Source: an uncultured Rickettsiales bacterium (lineage in GTDB: Bacteria; Pseudomonadota; Alphaproteobacteria; UBA8366). From it: a stretch of DNA of 32,462 nucleotides. Under the pieces are notes generated by a model that ran no database searches, was not told where the DNA came from, and saw only the letters and a list, made by a program, of their open reading frames with translations. This document shows, piece after piece, positions 1 through 9,446 of the stretch (positions are counted from its first letter, which is position 1; each line of letters begins with the position of its first letter). Both the position numbers and the translations under genes were made by a program. The stretch spans positions 1 through 32,462 of the forward strand of contig CAJWTF010000026.1 in NCBI GenBank assembly GCA_913046825.1, read 5' to 3'.

Positions 1-336
1 GATAAGGTTCTGCCTCAGTGATGAAGTTAATAGTCTGCGGAAAACGTATTCGTCTTCTGGCGCTATAAGTCGCGGGATACGAACGGGGTGGGTAAGCCCT
101 AGGTAAAAGATTTTAAAGCGCGTCGAAACTCTCGCATTTTGTTATTTATCGTAAACTGCCATGGTCTTTCCGTGAAGGGTGCCGATCCTCTGAAATTCCT
201 CATTATCGTGAACCATATTTGTGCGGAGCAATCATGGCATTGGCCCCGGCGCCCGGCCACATTGAATCAAGCAGTCAACATAACAAATCAATTGGGGTAT
301 GATCCCCGTGGATGAGAGCAGAATAAGAGGTTCGCG
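1..336. other. Non-coding leader, nothing recognised
   Basis: No convincing reading frame, RNA gene or repeat was seen here. The minus-strand frame that runs in from 701 to 288 is a shadow of the dioxygenase gene. The last part should hold the promoter and leader of that gene; a purine-rich AAGAGG lies about six bases before its ATG and is a plausible ribosome binding site. Confidence 0.5.
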
Positions 337-1197
337 ATGGAATTCGAAGTGCGACCGCTGACCCCGAAGATCGGTGCCGAAATTAGAGGGCTAGATCTTT
401 CGGAACCGTTGCCAGATGCGATCATGGCAAAAGTGCGCAAAGTTTGGCTCGACCATGTTGTCGCCGTTTTTCCCGAGCAAGATGTTGATGATGAACAACA
501 TATCGAGTTCAGCAAGCAGCTTGGCGAACTTGAACTGATTAATATGGCTGCGCTGCAGATGGATGGTCGCCCGGAAATTTTTGAGGCCACGAACCTGGAT
601 GCCAACGACAATATTATGCTGGATGAGAACCCGGTGTTGGCGATTAACCGAGGAAACCAAAAATGGCACTCGGATAGCTCGTTCAAGACGGTGCCAGCCA
701 CAGCGTCGATGCTACACGCCTATATCGTGCCGAAGGAGGGAGGCGAGACCGAATTCGCCAATATGGCGGCAGCATATGACGCGCTTGAAGATGAGACGAA
801 GCAACGTTGCGAAGGACTCATCGCAATCCACGATTTCTACTGGTCACGTCGCGACGTCAACGAGCAGGCCTTGACGCAAGAGGAACGTGACGCTATCCCG
901 CCGGTGCGTCACCCCTTGATCCGCGTCCATCCAGAGACCGGGCGTAAGGCGATCTATGTGGGCTCCCATACGCGGGAGATCGAAGGTTGGGATTTCGAAG
1001 AAAGCCGCACTTTGATTGACAGTTTGATCGAACACGGCACACAGGCGGAATTCACCTACCGGCACAAATGGAATGCTGGCGATATGGTGCTTTGGGACAA
1101 TCGTGCCGTGATGCATCGAGGCGCGGCCTTCGAAGATCAAAAAGTGAAGCGTCGGCTGCACCGGACCACCATCGCCGGAACGGGGCCGACCCTCTAG
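337..1197 (+). CDS. TauD/TfdA family Fe(II)/2-oxoglutarate dioxygenase
   Basis: A 286-residue protein of the TauD/TfdA family, cytoplasmic enzymes that couple decarboxylation of 2-oxoglutarate to oxidation of a small acid or amine. The iron triad is visible: WHSD gives His111 and Asp113, and DNRAVMHRG gives the distal His260. The 2-oxoglutarate-binding Arg is present in RRLHRTTI (Arg276), spaced as in E. coli TauD. Length is normal for the family. The start is supported by AAGAGG six bases upstream and by the usual family N-terminus (VRPLTPKIGAEI). It is followed by a strong terminator, so it is probably a single-gene transcript. A related but broken copy lies about 500 bases downstream. The substrate (taurine, 2,4-D-like acid, alkyl sulfate or other) cannot be told from sequence. 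Confidence 0.93.
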   Translation: MEFEVRPLTPKIGAEIRGLDLSEPLPDAIMAKVRKVWLDHVVAVFPEQDVDDEQHIEFSKQLGELELINMAALQMDGRPEIFEATNLDANDNIMLDENPVLAINRGNQKWHSDSSFKTVPATASMLHAYIVPKEGGETEFANMAAAYDALEDETKQRCEGLIAIHDFYWSRRDVNEQALTQEERDAIPPVRHPLIRVHPETGRKAIYVGSHTREIEGWDFEESRTLIDSLIEHGTQAEFTYRHKWNAGDMVLWDNRAVMHRGAAFEDQKVKRRLHRTTIAGTGPTL

Positions 1198-1706
1198 TCA
1201 CGTGGGCGTCTCGATTACCGGTGCTGGTTGCATTAAGCTCGTTTGAGGGATGTGAAAATGCAAATGACCACCGGGCATCTTGCTGCCCGGTGGTCATTTT
1301 ATTCAGTGAGTCGTACTCTTATCGTCCGCCGAATTATAAATAATGACGGGCGACCATCGCCTTACCTTTCTTGGCGGTATAATCCTCCCAACGCTGCCAT
1401 GTTCGCTGAAGAACGGTATCGGCCCGATTGGCTCCGTTGGATTGAGAATTCATCCCGTTTTTCCATCATGTTCGCTCCTTTTTAGCGTTGATGGCAGCCG
1501 ATGCTGCTTGTCCTGTATATCCTCTTAATTGAATTTTCTAACAACCGACGATTTCTCATCTATGGATTAGAAATATTCACCTGTTTACGGCATGACCTCG
1601 TATTCGGGGGCAGCCCCCGTAATTGGGAGGGGATGAACAATCCTGGAATATGGATTGTAATTCCTAAGAATGTCGATGACGATGTGAAGATCGCGGGAGA
1701 GAGCAA
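1198..1706. other. Intergenic stretch with a terminator and a short GC palindrome
   Basis: About 500 bases without a supported gene. It holds the terminator at 1262-1299 and a small near-perfect GC palindrome at 1605-1619 (CGGGGGC, A, GCCCCCG). The reading frame at 1501-1710 shows no recognisable domain and overlaps the next start, so it was not called. The rest should contain the promoter of the following dioxygenase pseudogene; the purine run GGGAGAGAG just before 1707 is its likely ribosome binding site. Confidence 0.5.
1262..1300 (+). terminator. Rho-independent terminator, perfect 16-bp stem
   Basis: Bases 1262-1277 (AAATGACCACCGGGCA) are an exact inverted repeat of 1284-1299, separated by the six-base loop TCTTGC. 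The stem ends in a T-rich stretch on the plus strand and an A-rich one on the other side, so it could work in both directions. It lies 64 bases after the first dioxygenase stop codon. Confidence 0.9.
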
Positions 1707-2567
1707 ATGACAATGCAAGTGACACCGCTTGACGCCAGTTTTGGTGCTACGGTCGAGGGTGTTGAATTGGCGACGATCAATTAGGATGCATTCGCGGCGC
1801 TGTATGAGGTATGGCTCGACTACGCTCTGCTAATTTTCCCCGGCCAACATCTCGACAATGCCAAACAGATAGGTTTCGCTAAACGCTTCGGTGAACTGGA
1901 AATTGATCTGGTCGAGCTGAGCAATGTGAAGGAAGACGGCAGCCTGCGCCTTGGCGACGACGATGACATGGTGAAAATTCTTAAAGGCAATATGAGTTGG
2001 CACCACGACAGCACTTATATGCCGGTGCAGGCTAAGGGTGCGGTCTTCCGGGCCGAAGTGGTGCCGTCCGAAGATGGGGAGACTGGTTGGGCTGATATGA
2101 GCGCCGCCTACGACGCGCTATCCCCGGAGATGCGCCGCCGGATCGAAGGCCTCTCTGCCCATCATTCGCTCATACACAGCCAATTGAAGGCGGGCTTTTC
2201 GGCGAAGGATAAGGAGGACAGTGAATATTTCGGCTATGGCCTCGATCAAAAAGGGGCGCCGCTGCGCTCGTTGGTAAAGACCCATCCAGGAACTGGCCGC
2301 AAGACCCTGACCATTGGCCGTCACGCTCATGCCATTCCCGGACTTTCGGAGACGGAGTCGGAGGGGCTGCTCGACGAACTTCTTAATTTCGCCTGTCAGC
2401 CGCCCCGAATTTATCATCACAGCTGGACCCCGGGCGATGTTGTTTTGTGGGACAATCGTTGCCTAATGCATCAATCCCGTCCTTGGGACATGAGCCAGCG
2501 GCGTATCATGTTCCACTCGCGCCTTGCGGGCGACCCCGTGAGTGAAGGGGGGGCTAAGGCGGCGTGA
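1707..2567 (+). pseudogene. TauD/TfdA family dioxygenase, interrupted by an in-frame TAG
   Basis: Read from ATG 1707, the frame gives a normal family N-terminus (QVTPLDASFGATVEGVELA), then TAG at 1782-1784, and then continues without a shift to TGA at 2565-2567. If the TAG were sense the product would be 286 residues, exactly the length of the intact copy at 337-1197. Downstream of the stop are the iron motif WHHDSTY, the distal-His motif DNRCLMHQS and a C-terminal RRIMF region. An internal ATG at 1926 would give only 213 residues and lacks the first core strands, so a working protein from it is unlikely. The body of the gene shows no other damage, so the lesion is recent, or a suppressor/readthrough or a sequence error exists. 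The following gene on the other strand ends 14 bases later. Confidence 0.85.
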
Positions 2568-2580
2568 TGTCAAAAGCCTA

Positions 2581-3522
2581 TCATGGTTTCGATTTGCCGA
2601 CGACCACTTCCCGATAGGCGATATAGATACCGCTAGCGGCGATAATGGAGGCTCCGACCCAAGTCCAGGTATCGGGAAATTCACCGAAGACGGCGAAGCC
2701 GACCATCGCCGCCACCAAAAGTTCCCCATAGAGATAAGGTGAGACGATTGAGGCGGGGGCCTGCTCCAATGCCTTGGCCACAAAATACTGAGTGACGCCG
2801 CCGAAAATACCGACTGAGACGAACAAGGCCCAGTCCTGCCAACCGATGGGGGCGACGATGATGTACGGCATGGCGCAGCTCATCACTACGGCGGCGATTA
2901 AGGCGGTATAGACGATCATGGTCTCAGCGGAATCGCGGTTCGACAGTTTGCGTGTCAGAACCTGATAGATCGCAAAACTAGCAGCGGAGAAGACCAACAA
3001 AGTGACGCCCCATCCGCTGGCATCGAACGTCGGTGAAGCCATGCCGGGACGGATAATGACAAGGGCCCCTGCAAACCCGACGAAGACCGCGCTCCAACGG
3101 CGAATACCGACCTTCTCACCAAGGAATGGCGCGGAGAGCGCTGTCACCATCAGCGGTGCGGTAAACATGATGGCGGAGGCTGTGGCCAGGGCGACCGTCG
3201 AGAGTGCGGCGATATAACATCCGTTCGAGGCGAACATTATGGCTGAGCGCGCGATCTGTATCGATAGTTTGGCGCTTTTGAACAGCCGCCACCCTCGGCC
3301 CGGCCAAAAAACCGCGGTCATGGCGACGAAATGTCCGGTGAACCGCGCCCAAACGACCATTGCCAGTGGGTATTCCACGGTCAGTGACTTCGCCATGGCA
3401 TTCATCACCGGCATGATGAGGATCGCCAGGCACATGAACATGATGCCACGCGCCAGATTTTGGCCGAATTGCGGGGTGTTTTGCGGGGGGCTCATTTGGA
3501 AGGGTGTCTCATGCTGCGGCAT
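2581..3522 (-). CDS. EamA/DMT superfamily permease
   Basis: A 313-residue, very hydrophobic protein with the two-repeat pattern of the drug/metabolite transporter superfamily (EamA domains): about ten predicted membrane helices, with a first repeat around residues 25-160 and a second from about 170 to 305. Markers are MPVMNAMAKSL, WARFTGHF and the final helix pair WTWVGASIIAASGIYIAYRE. Such proteins export or import small metabolites across the inner membrane; the cargo is unknown. The start at 3522 could instead be the Met at residue 10 (3495). It lies 77 bases downstream of the small hydrolase on the same strand and may be co-transcribed with it. Confidence 0.9.
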   Translation of the reverse strand: MPQHETPFQMSPPQNTPQFGQNLARGIMFMCLAILIMPVMNAMAKSLTVEYPLAMVVWARFTGHFVAMTAVFWPGRGWRLFKSAKLSIQIARSAIMFASNGCYIAALSTVALATASAIMFTAPLMVTALSAPFLGEKVGIRRWSAVFVGFAGALVIIRPGMASPTFDASGWGVTLLVFSAASFAIYQVLTRKLSNRDSAETMIVYTALIAAVVMSCAMPYIIVAPIGWQDWALFVSVGIFGGVTQYFVAKALEQAPASIVSPYLYGELLVAAMVGFAVFGEFPDTWTWVGASIIAASGIYIAYREVVVGKSKP

Positions 3523-3599
3523 GTACCCTGTCAGTCCCTTGACGCTCGAACAAGGATCTACGATATTTCCGTGATAACATTACGAATTCGTAATAAAAA

Positions 3600-4259
3600 T
3601 CAGGCCGAGTTTACCATGAGTTCGATGAAGCCCCAGCGCTGCGCTAAAGCGGTTGGGGAAACCATCGCGTGGTCATCGTCCAACCACTCCACACGAAACC
3701 GTTTTGCGAGAGCCTCCGCTGCTTCCGACGCTGTCTCATCGATATGGGGGTCGCTGCGTCCAAATTGTAATAAGCAAGGGGTTTTTAGCCATTGTTCGGA
3801 AGATGCAACAATATCCAGCGGCCTCATACCATCAATCCGGGTGTATGCGACTTCGCTCTTGAGGGACGCTCTGAATTTCCGAGCCGAAGGCGCGCTGCTT
3901 TCACGCCGATAACGGCTGATTTCCGGGATTGCACCGACCAGGACGATTGCGTTGAGGGTGAATCCGCGCGTGGCCGCCCAGGCTAGTTGCCCGCCGCCAT
4001 TATTGCGCCCGATAGCAGCGATCCTCGCATCCGGTTCGGCGTTGCGTATATCGTCGACGGCTTGGGCGACAATATCTGCGACCGCGTTGAAGTGCGCCTG
4101 GCGGTTGTCGATCGGATGGCCGGAAAAGGGCGGCAAAGTTAATTCGCGCACTGGTATGTCGCGACGGACGGCTTCGGCCTGGTCTTCCTCAAACGTGAGG
4201 GAATCGGCTCCGGGGATGAGGATAACCTGGCAAGGATTGTTACGTGTCATGATCCGCAT
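3600..4259 (-). CDS. Alpha/beta-hydrolase-fold protein with Asn at the nucleophile position
   Basis: A 219-residue protein with the layout of a small alpha/beta hydrolase: an early strand VILIPG, a nucleophile-elbow region AAIGRNNGGGQLAW near residues 82-94, an acid at FGRSDPHID (Asp170) and a histidine at DDDHAMV (His197). The elbow normally reads G-x-S-x-G; here it reads GRNNG, so Asn86 replaces the Ser, Cys or Asp nucleophile. The protein is either a non-hydrolytic member or uses another chemistry. It has no signal peptide. The start is uncertain: Met4 (4250) is an equally good start and neither has a clear ribosome binding site. It is divergent from the MBL gene at 4337 and lies upstream of the permease. 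Confidence 0.75.
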   Translation of the reverse strand: MRIMTRNNPCQVILIPGADSLTFEEDQAEAVRRDIPVRELTLPPFSGHPIDNRQAHFNAVADIVAQAVDDIRNAEPDARIAAIGRNNGGGQLAWAATRGFTLNAIVLVGAIPEISRYRRESSAPSARKFRASLKSEVAYTRIDGMRPLDIVASSEQWLKTPCLLQFGRSDPHIDETASEAAEALAKRFRVEWLDDDHAMVSPTALAQRWGFIELMVNSA

Positions 4260-4336
4260 ATGCTTTATTCAAACGAATGGCGTTCGCACGCTTCTCGCAT
4301 CCTAGCGGAGGTGTGGGACCAGAGGGAGGGCATTAG

Positions 4337-5215
4337 ATGAAAAATCGGATGGTTGGCGATTTGCAAATTTCACGGGTACACGAGCTGTTTTTGCGCGTGC
4401 CGACGGGCGATTTTTTCCCCGACACGACTGACGCGGATTGGGCGCCCCACAAAGATTGGTTGATCGCAGAGAAAGCCCTTAATCCCGAAGGAACGGAGAT
4501 CGTCCTGCCGGTGCAGAGCTACGTGGTTCGCACCTCACATCACAACATTTTGGTCGATACCTGTGTCGGCAATGACAAAAACCGGCCCAACCGCGAAGGC
4601 TGGCATCTGAAGACCGATGACACCTATATGCAGAGCCTCGCCGCCGTCGGGCTGAAGCCAGAAGATATAGACTATGTCATGTGCACCCATCTGCACCACG
4701 ACCATGTAGGCTGGAACACCAAGCTTGTCGATGGTCGGTGGGTTCCGACGTTTCCGAACGCTAAATATCTGATGTCAAAAAAGGAATTGGATATTTTTAA
4801 GGCACAGGAAGACCCTGCGGCCTCGTTATCGCTGATTGACAGCGTGTTGCCGGTGGTCGAATCCGGTCAGGCCGAATTGATCACCAGCGACTACGCGCTT
4901 GATGACGAAGTCTGGCTTGAGCCGACGCCGGGTCACACCCCCGACCACTTCGCGGTGAGGTTCCAATCGAAGGGGGCCGGCGCTGTTGTGGGTGGAGATC
5001 TCATGCATTGCCCCGTGCAATGTCTGCATCCGGAATGGCGCGCGCGGCCTGATTTCGATCCCCCCCTCGCGAGCGACACACGCCGCAAATTCATGGACAC
5101 CTATGCGGAGACGGACACGCTGGTTTGCATGATGCACTTCCCGTTGCCATCGTGTGGCGGGTTTAAGCCGCAAGAAGGTGGGTTTAAGTTCACATACGAT
5201 ACGCAGGATTGGTAA
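4337..5215 (+). CDS. MBL-fold metallo-hydrolase
   Basis: A 292-residue metallo-beta-lactamase-fold protein. The zinc motif HLHHDH is at residues 118-123, followed by PGHTPDH with the next ligand His, GGDLMH with the bridging Asp, and a late MMHFP. This set is typical of the AHL-lactonase/glyoxalase-II-like branch, which opens lactones or hydrolyses thioesters in the cytoplasm; it is not a secreted beta-lactamase because no signal peptide is seen. The start is preceded by a weak GGGAGGGC. It is closely similar in motif layout to the second MBL protein at 14041-14895 (both contain DTCVGND and CTHLHxDHVGWNT). It converges on the FAD oxidoreductase, with only two bases between stop codons. Confidence 0.92.
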   Translation: MKNRMVGDLQISRVHELFLRVPTGDFFPDTTDADWAPHKDWLIAEKALNPEGTEIVLPVQSYVVRTSHHNILVDTCVGNDKNRPNREGWHLKTDDTYMQSLAAVGLKPEDIDYVMCTHLHHDHVGWNTKLVDGRWVPTFPNAKYLMSKKELDIFKAQEDPAASLSLIDSVLPVVESGQAELITSDYALDDEVWLEPTPGHTPDHFAVRFQSKGAGAVVGGDLMHCPVQCLHPEWRARPDFDPPLASDTRRKFMDTYAETDTLVCMMHFPLPSCGGFKPQEGGFKFTYDTQDW

Positions 5216-5217
5216 GA

Positions 5218-6492
5218 CTAAATTCTGCCGTCGATGAAGTGAAAAGCCCGCGCACCGGCTTCGATTGCCAAACCGCGTAGGCCGGCAAATGGCTCACTCG
5301 GGTTCGGCGTGAGCGGAAAGGGGAGTGCCTCCTTCTCGCCGGTTTCGAAATATTTGGCGACAGCTCGGCCGAAGACGGTGCCGGGGCCAATGCCACGACC
5401 GTTATAGCCGTAAATTGCCAATCCGTTGCGTCCCACTTCGATGAGACGCGGCAGATGGTCTTGGGTCATGGCGATCCGTCCGTACCAGGTTTCTTCCCAC
5501 GCATCTTCCGAGATTTGCGGGTAAATCGTACGCAATCCGCGGACGGCCCAATCCTTATGAAGTCCGCCGCCGCTATCCAGTTTGCCGATACTGCCGAAGA
5601 TAAGCCTGCCGGCCGCATCGAGGCGGAACGACCTGAGCACCGGATGCGTGTCCCAGGTGCCGTGTTTTTCGGGCAAGATTTCGGCCAAAACATTATGGCT
5701 TAAAGGCCTTGTTGCGCATTGGAAATAAAAATACGGCACGGTCGGATGTCGGGCCTGGTCGGCGCCTTCGCCATATCCACCAGTGGCGATAAACAATCGT
5801 TCCGCTGAAAGCGTTCCCGTGGGTGTCTTTATCGTCCAGCGGTCGTTTCCTTGGGAGATCGATTGCGCGGGCGATTGCGTGTAAAGGCGTGCGCCCGCAT
5901 TGAGCGCTGCATGGGCGAGCCCGCGAACATAGGCCAGTGGTTGGATCGTGCCTGCCCGTCGGTCGAGCATTGCGCCGTGATAAGCTCTGGTGCCGGTCTT
6001 GGAGATCGTGGTCTCGCGGTCGAACATTTCGACCGGTGCAAAGCGTTTGCTCCATTCCTCGCATCTAGCGCTAAGGTCCGCATATCCTTTTGCCGAATGT
6101 GCCATGTGCAAAGTGCCCGCGCGCTCGGGCTCGCACGAAATACCAAATTTTTCGATCAAATCGAAAACGACCGAAGGTGCGTTACCCAAGTCTTCGATCA
6201 TCCTTTCACCGGCCTCGGGGCCTAGCATCTTGATCATATCGGGGAGTGGCACCCAGAGACCGGCATTGACCAGGCCTGCATTGCGTCCGGATCCGCCGAA
6301 GCCGAACTCGTTGGCCTCCACGACGGTCGCCGATATCCCCGCTTCCGCTAAGTGCAGTGCCGAGGAGAGCCCCGTGAAGCCCCCCCCCACGATGGCAACA
6401 TCGGTTTCTATTGCTTCCGCCAGTGCCGATGTCTCGGGCGGTGGTGGTGCGGTCGCTGCCCACAGGCCGTGGCTCTCTGGTTGGAGCTCCAT
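5218..6492 (-). CDS. FAD-dependent oxidoreductase (DAO/PuuB-like amine oxidase family)
   Basis: A 424-residue flavoprotein. The FAD-binding Rossmann motif VAIVGGGFTG lies at residues 32-41, followed by VVEANEFGFGGSGRNAG, the hallmark of the DAO family branch holding gamma-glutamylputrescine oxidase-like enzymes; the C-terminal FAD loop IYGYNGRGIGPGT is also present. The family oxidises secondary or primary amines to imines with oxygen. The start was placed at ATG 6492-6490, because the longer frame back to 6615 only reads the preceding gene out of phase. That ATG overlaps the dioxygenase stop as TAATG, so the two are translationally coupled and probably act on the same substrate. Confidence 0.9.
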   Translation of the reverse strand: MELQPESHGLWAATAPPPPETSALAEAIETDVAIVGGGFTGLSSALHLAEAGISATVVEANEFGFGGSGRNAGLVNAGLWVPLPDMIKMLGPEAGERMIEDLGNAPSVVFDLIEKFGISCEPERAGTLHMAHSAKGYADLSARCEEWSKRFAPVEMFDRETTISKTGTRAYHGAMLDRRAGTIQPLAYVRGLAHAALNAGARLYTQSPAQSISQGNDRWTIKTPTGTLSAERLFIATGGYGEGADQARHPTVPYFYFQCATRPLSHNVLAEILPEKHGTWDTHPVLRSFRLDAAGRLIFGSIGKLDSGGGLHKDWAVRGLRTIYPQISEDAWEETWYGRIAMTQDHLPRLIEVGRNGLAIYGYNGRGIGPGTVFGRAVAKYFETGEKEALPFPLTPNPSEPFAGLRGLAIEAGARAFHFIDGRI

Positions 6493-7382
6493 TAGAAAGG
6501 GACGTCCCCTTTGACGGTGATCTTGTGGACGCAGCGCCGCACACCCTGATAATCGTTTAGCGCGTAGTGCTGGCAGCAGCGATTGTCCCACATGGTCAGG
6601 GTGCCAACTTCCCATCGCACCCGGCAGACAAATTCGGGCCGGGTGGAATGTTCCATCAGATATTGTAGGAGAGGCGTGCTCTCGTCGTCCGTCATGCCGT
6701 CGATGCGGATTGTATGCGAACCAACATAAAGCGCCTTGCGGCCAGTCTCCGGGTGAGTGCGGATCAACGGGTGGACGGAGACCGTCTGGACATCGGGATC
6801 CGGTTCCTTTTGCGGGGTCGTCGCTTGGCCTGTTTGCGCCAGCTCGGCGCGGGTCTTGCCGCGAAAGTTCTTGCGGCTGTTGCCGTCGTTGACGCCGTTC
6901 AGGTCGGCTAGCATTCTCTTCATGCCGTCGGACAAAGCGTCATAGGCGAGGTACTGGTTCGTGAACATTGTGTCGCCGCCAAAGGGCGGCATCTCACGGG
7001 CGATCAGAATCGTCGCCTTGGCGGGGGTCGCCGTGTACATCTGGTCGGAATGCCACAAATTGCCGTTATTGCGCTCCGCCATCTCTGTTTTTAGCAGTTG
7101 CAGAATTTCCGGATAACCATCCATTGGGGCATTGAAGGGGTGGATGTGTATTTCGCCCCACCGGCGTGCATAGGCGAGGTGATCATCCGGCGTCATGTCC
7201 TGTTTGCGAAAGTAAATTACCTGATATTTGAGCCAGGCGCGGTGCACTTCCTCGAAGGTTGCGTCGTCCATGTTCGCGAGATCGACACCTGCGATTTCAG
7301 CGCCCAAAGCTCCGGCAAGCGGAATAACTTCAATTTTCGTGTAGTCGTTCTGGCGTAAGGCCAGCGTAGAAGACGTACTCAT
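6492..7382 (-). CDS. TauD/TfdA family dioxygenase, with Lys at the 2-oxoglutarate Arg position
   Basis: A 296-residue dioxygenase. WHSDQMY gives His111 and Asp113; DNRCCQHYA gives the distal His272. The residue matching Arg270 of E. coli TauD, fifteen residues after the distal His, is Lys287 (RRCVHKITV) in place of Arg. Lysine can hold 2-oxoglutarate in other dioxygenase families, so activity is not excluded. It starts the minus-strand pair with the FAD oxidoreductase and overlaps it by one base (TAATG). Sequence and length otherwise match the family. It is divergent from the kinase remnant at 7625, with about 240 bases between, which should contain its promoter. Confidence 0.92.
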   Translation of the reverse strand: MSTSSTLALRQNDYTKIEVIPLAGALGAEIAGVDLANMDDATFEEVHRAWLKYQVIYFRKQDMTPDDHLAYARRWGEIHIHPFNAPMDGYPEILQLLKTEMAERNNGNLWHSDQMYTATPAKATILIAREMPPFGGDTMFTNQYLAYDALSDGMKRMLADLNGVNDGNSRKNFRGKTRAELAQTGQATTPQKEPDPDVQTVSVHPLIRTHPETGRKALYVGSHTIRIDGMTDDESTPLLQYLMEHSTRPEFVCRVRWEVGTLTMWDNRCCQHYALNDYQGVRRCVHKITVKGDVPF

Positions 7383-7624
7383 CCGTTCAATTCCCGGCTA
7401 TTCGTCATGAAACTTTATCTTACACGTTAGTTAGGGCGCTCGTGGAGAGAGCGAACCCAGCACTAAAAAAGATTAGACACCTCTAAGTTTTGGAGCACCA
7501 AAAGGTCTGGATCTTGTTGGTCTTTCGTTGTTTTAGCGAAAGGAAGATGTCGTCCTCGTGCGGGGTATTTTCAGAATAGGTGCTGGATCGCGCTTACTCG
7601 GCGATCCTAAAGTAATTTAAATTG

Positions 7625-8292
7625 ATGTCAGTCAGATACCACATTTCCCTAATGACGGCGCTGGTGATCCCTATTCCGATTGCAGTCTGGCCACATTCGC
7701 GAATTTATGATGATTTAGCTGTGGAGGTCTCCGAACGAAACTTACTTGTCGCGGAAAATCTTGGACGGGTGCTCGAGCGTTACGACCGGGACGTTAAAGC
7801 TGAGTTTCGGCTGTTGGTTCTAACCGTCGCCGATGGCTTGGATCCGGCGAAAGCGCATGTGCTGCTCGAGAACCTCGATTTCCGTCACATTTGACTAGCC
7901 GACCCCAAAACGCGCCGGGTGCGAGGCTCGATCAGCAGTGACGACGTCACTTGCCCGGAATTCGTTCCCGCGGATCACATGGTCCGATTTAGGAAAATTG
8001 CCGCGATTCGAACGCCAATGTTCTCCGGTGTTCTGACGGGTCCAGATGGTATGAGTTTCGCGTCGACGATCGCGGCATCGGAATTGATGAAGCGGTTAAG
8101 GAGTGTTTGTTCGAACCATTTTGGCAGGTGGCGACCGCACAGATAAATGCGCAGGACGGTATTGGCTTAGGCTTGTCGATCGTGCGGCAACTCATGGAAT
8201 TACATGGTGGACGGGTTCATATGAAATCGCGCGACGGCGGCGGTGCGATTGTTACTCTTGAGATTCCCCCAGACCGGGTCATCCCCGTATAA
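7625..8292 (+). pseudogene. Sensor histidine kinase remnant (dCache sensor and HATPase fragments)
   Basis: Two ends of a sensor kinase joined with the middle missing. The first frame (from ATG 7625) has an N-terminal hydrophobic segment, then a periplasmic dCache-like sensor piece; it hits TGA at 7892-7894, and the same frame continues through RVRGSISSD and FSGVLTGPDG. Around 8047-8052 the sense jumps to another frame with the C-terminal ATPase boxes: DDRGIGID (G1-like), LFEPFWQV (F box), GIGLGLSIV (G2) and a final GGGAIVTLEIP. The HAMP, the phospho-accepting His region and the N box are absent. So there is one nonsense codon plus a large internal deletion with frame change. No functional product is expected. 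Confidence 0.85.
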
Positions 8293-8307
8293 GGGGACAC
8301 GTTCTAG

Positions 8308-9375
<1,068 letters not shown>

Positions 9376-9446
9376 CGACTTGCGAGGTTGGGTCCGGACG
9401 CTAAATTTGGACTCAGTGATGTCAACCAACCGAGAAAGAGGACACG

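Noticed and set aside
1501..1710. 69-residue frame before the broken TauD gene
   Set aside because: No domain, and it ends inside the start of the next gene; likely chance in AT-richer intergenic DNA.
1782..1784. TAG as a pyrrolysine codon in the TauD copy
   Set aside because: No pyrrolysine genes or methylamine methyltransferases are seen, and the site is not an active-site residue in TauD enzymes.
7892..7894. TGA in the sensor kinase frame as another selenocysteine codon
   Set aside because: The same gene has a large internal deletion with frame change, so the TGA is most simply a nonsense mutation, and the position is not a known redox site.
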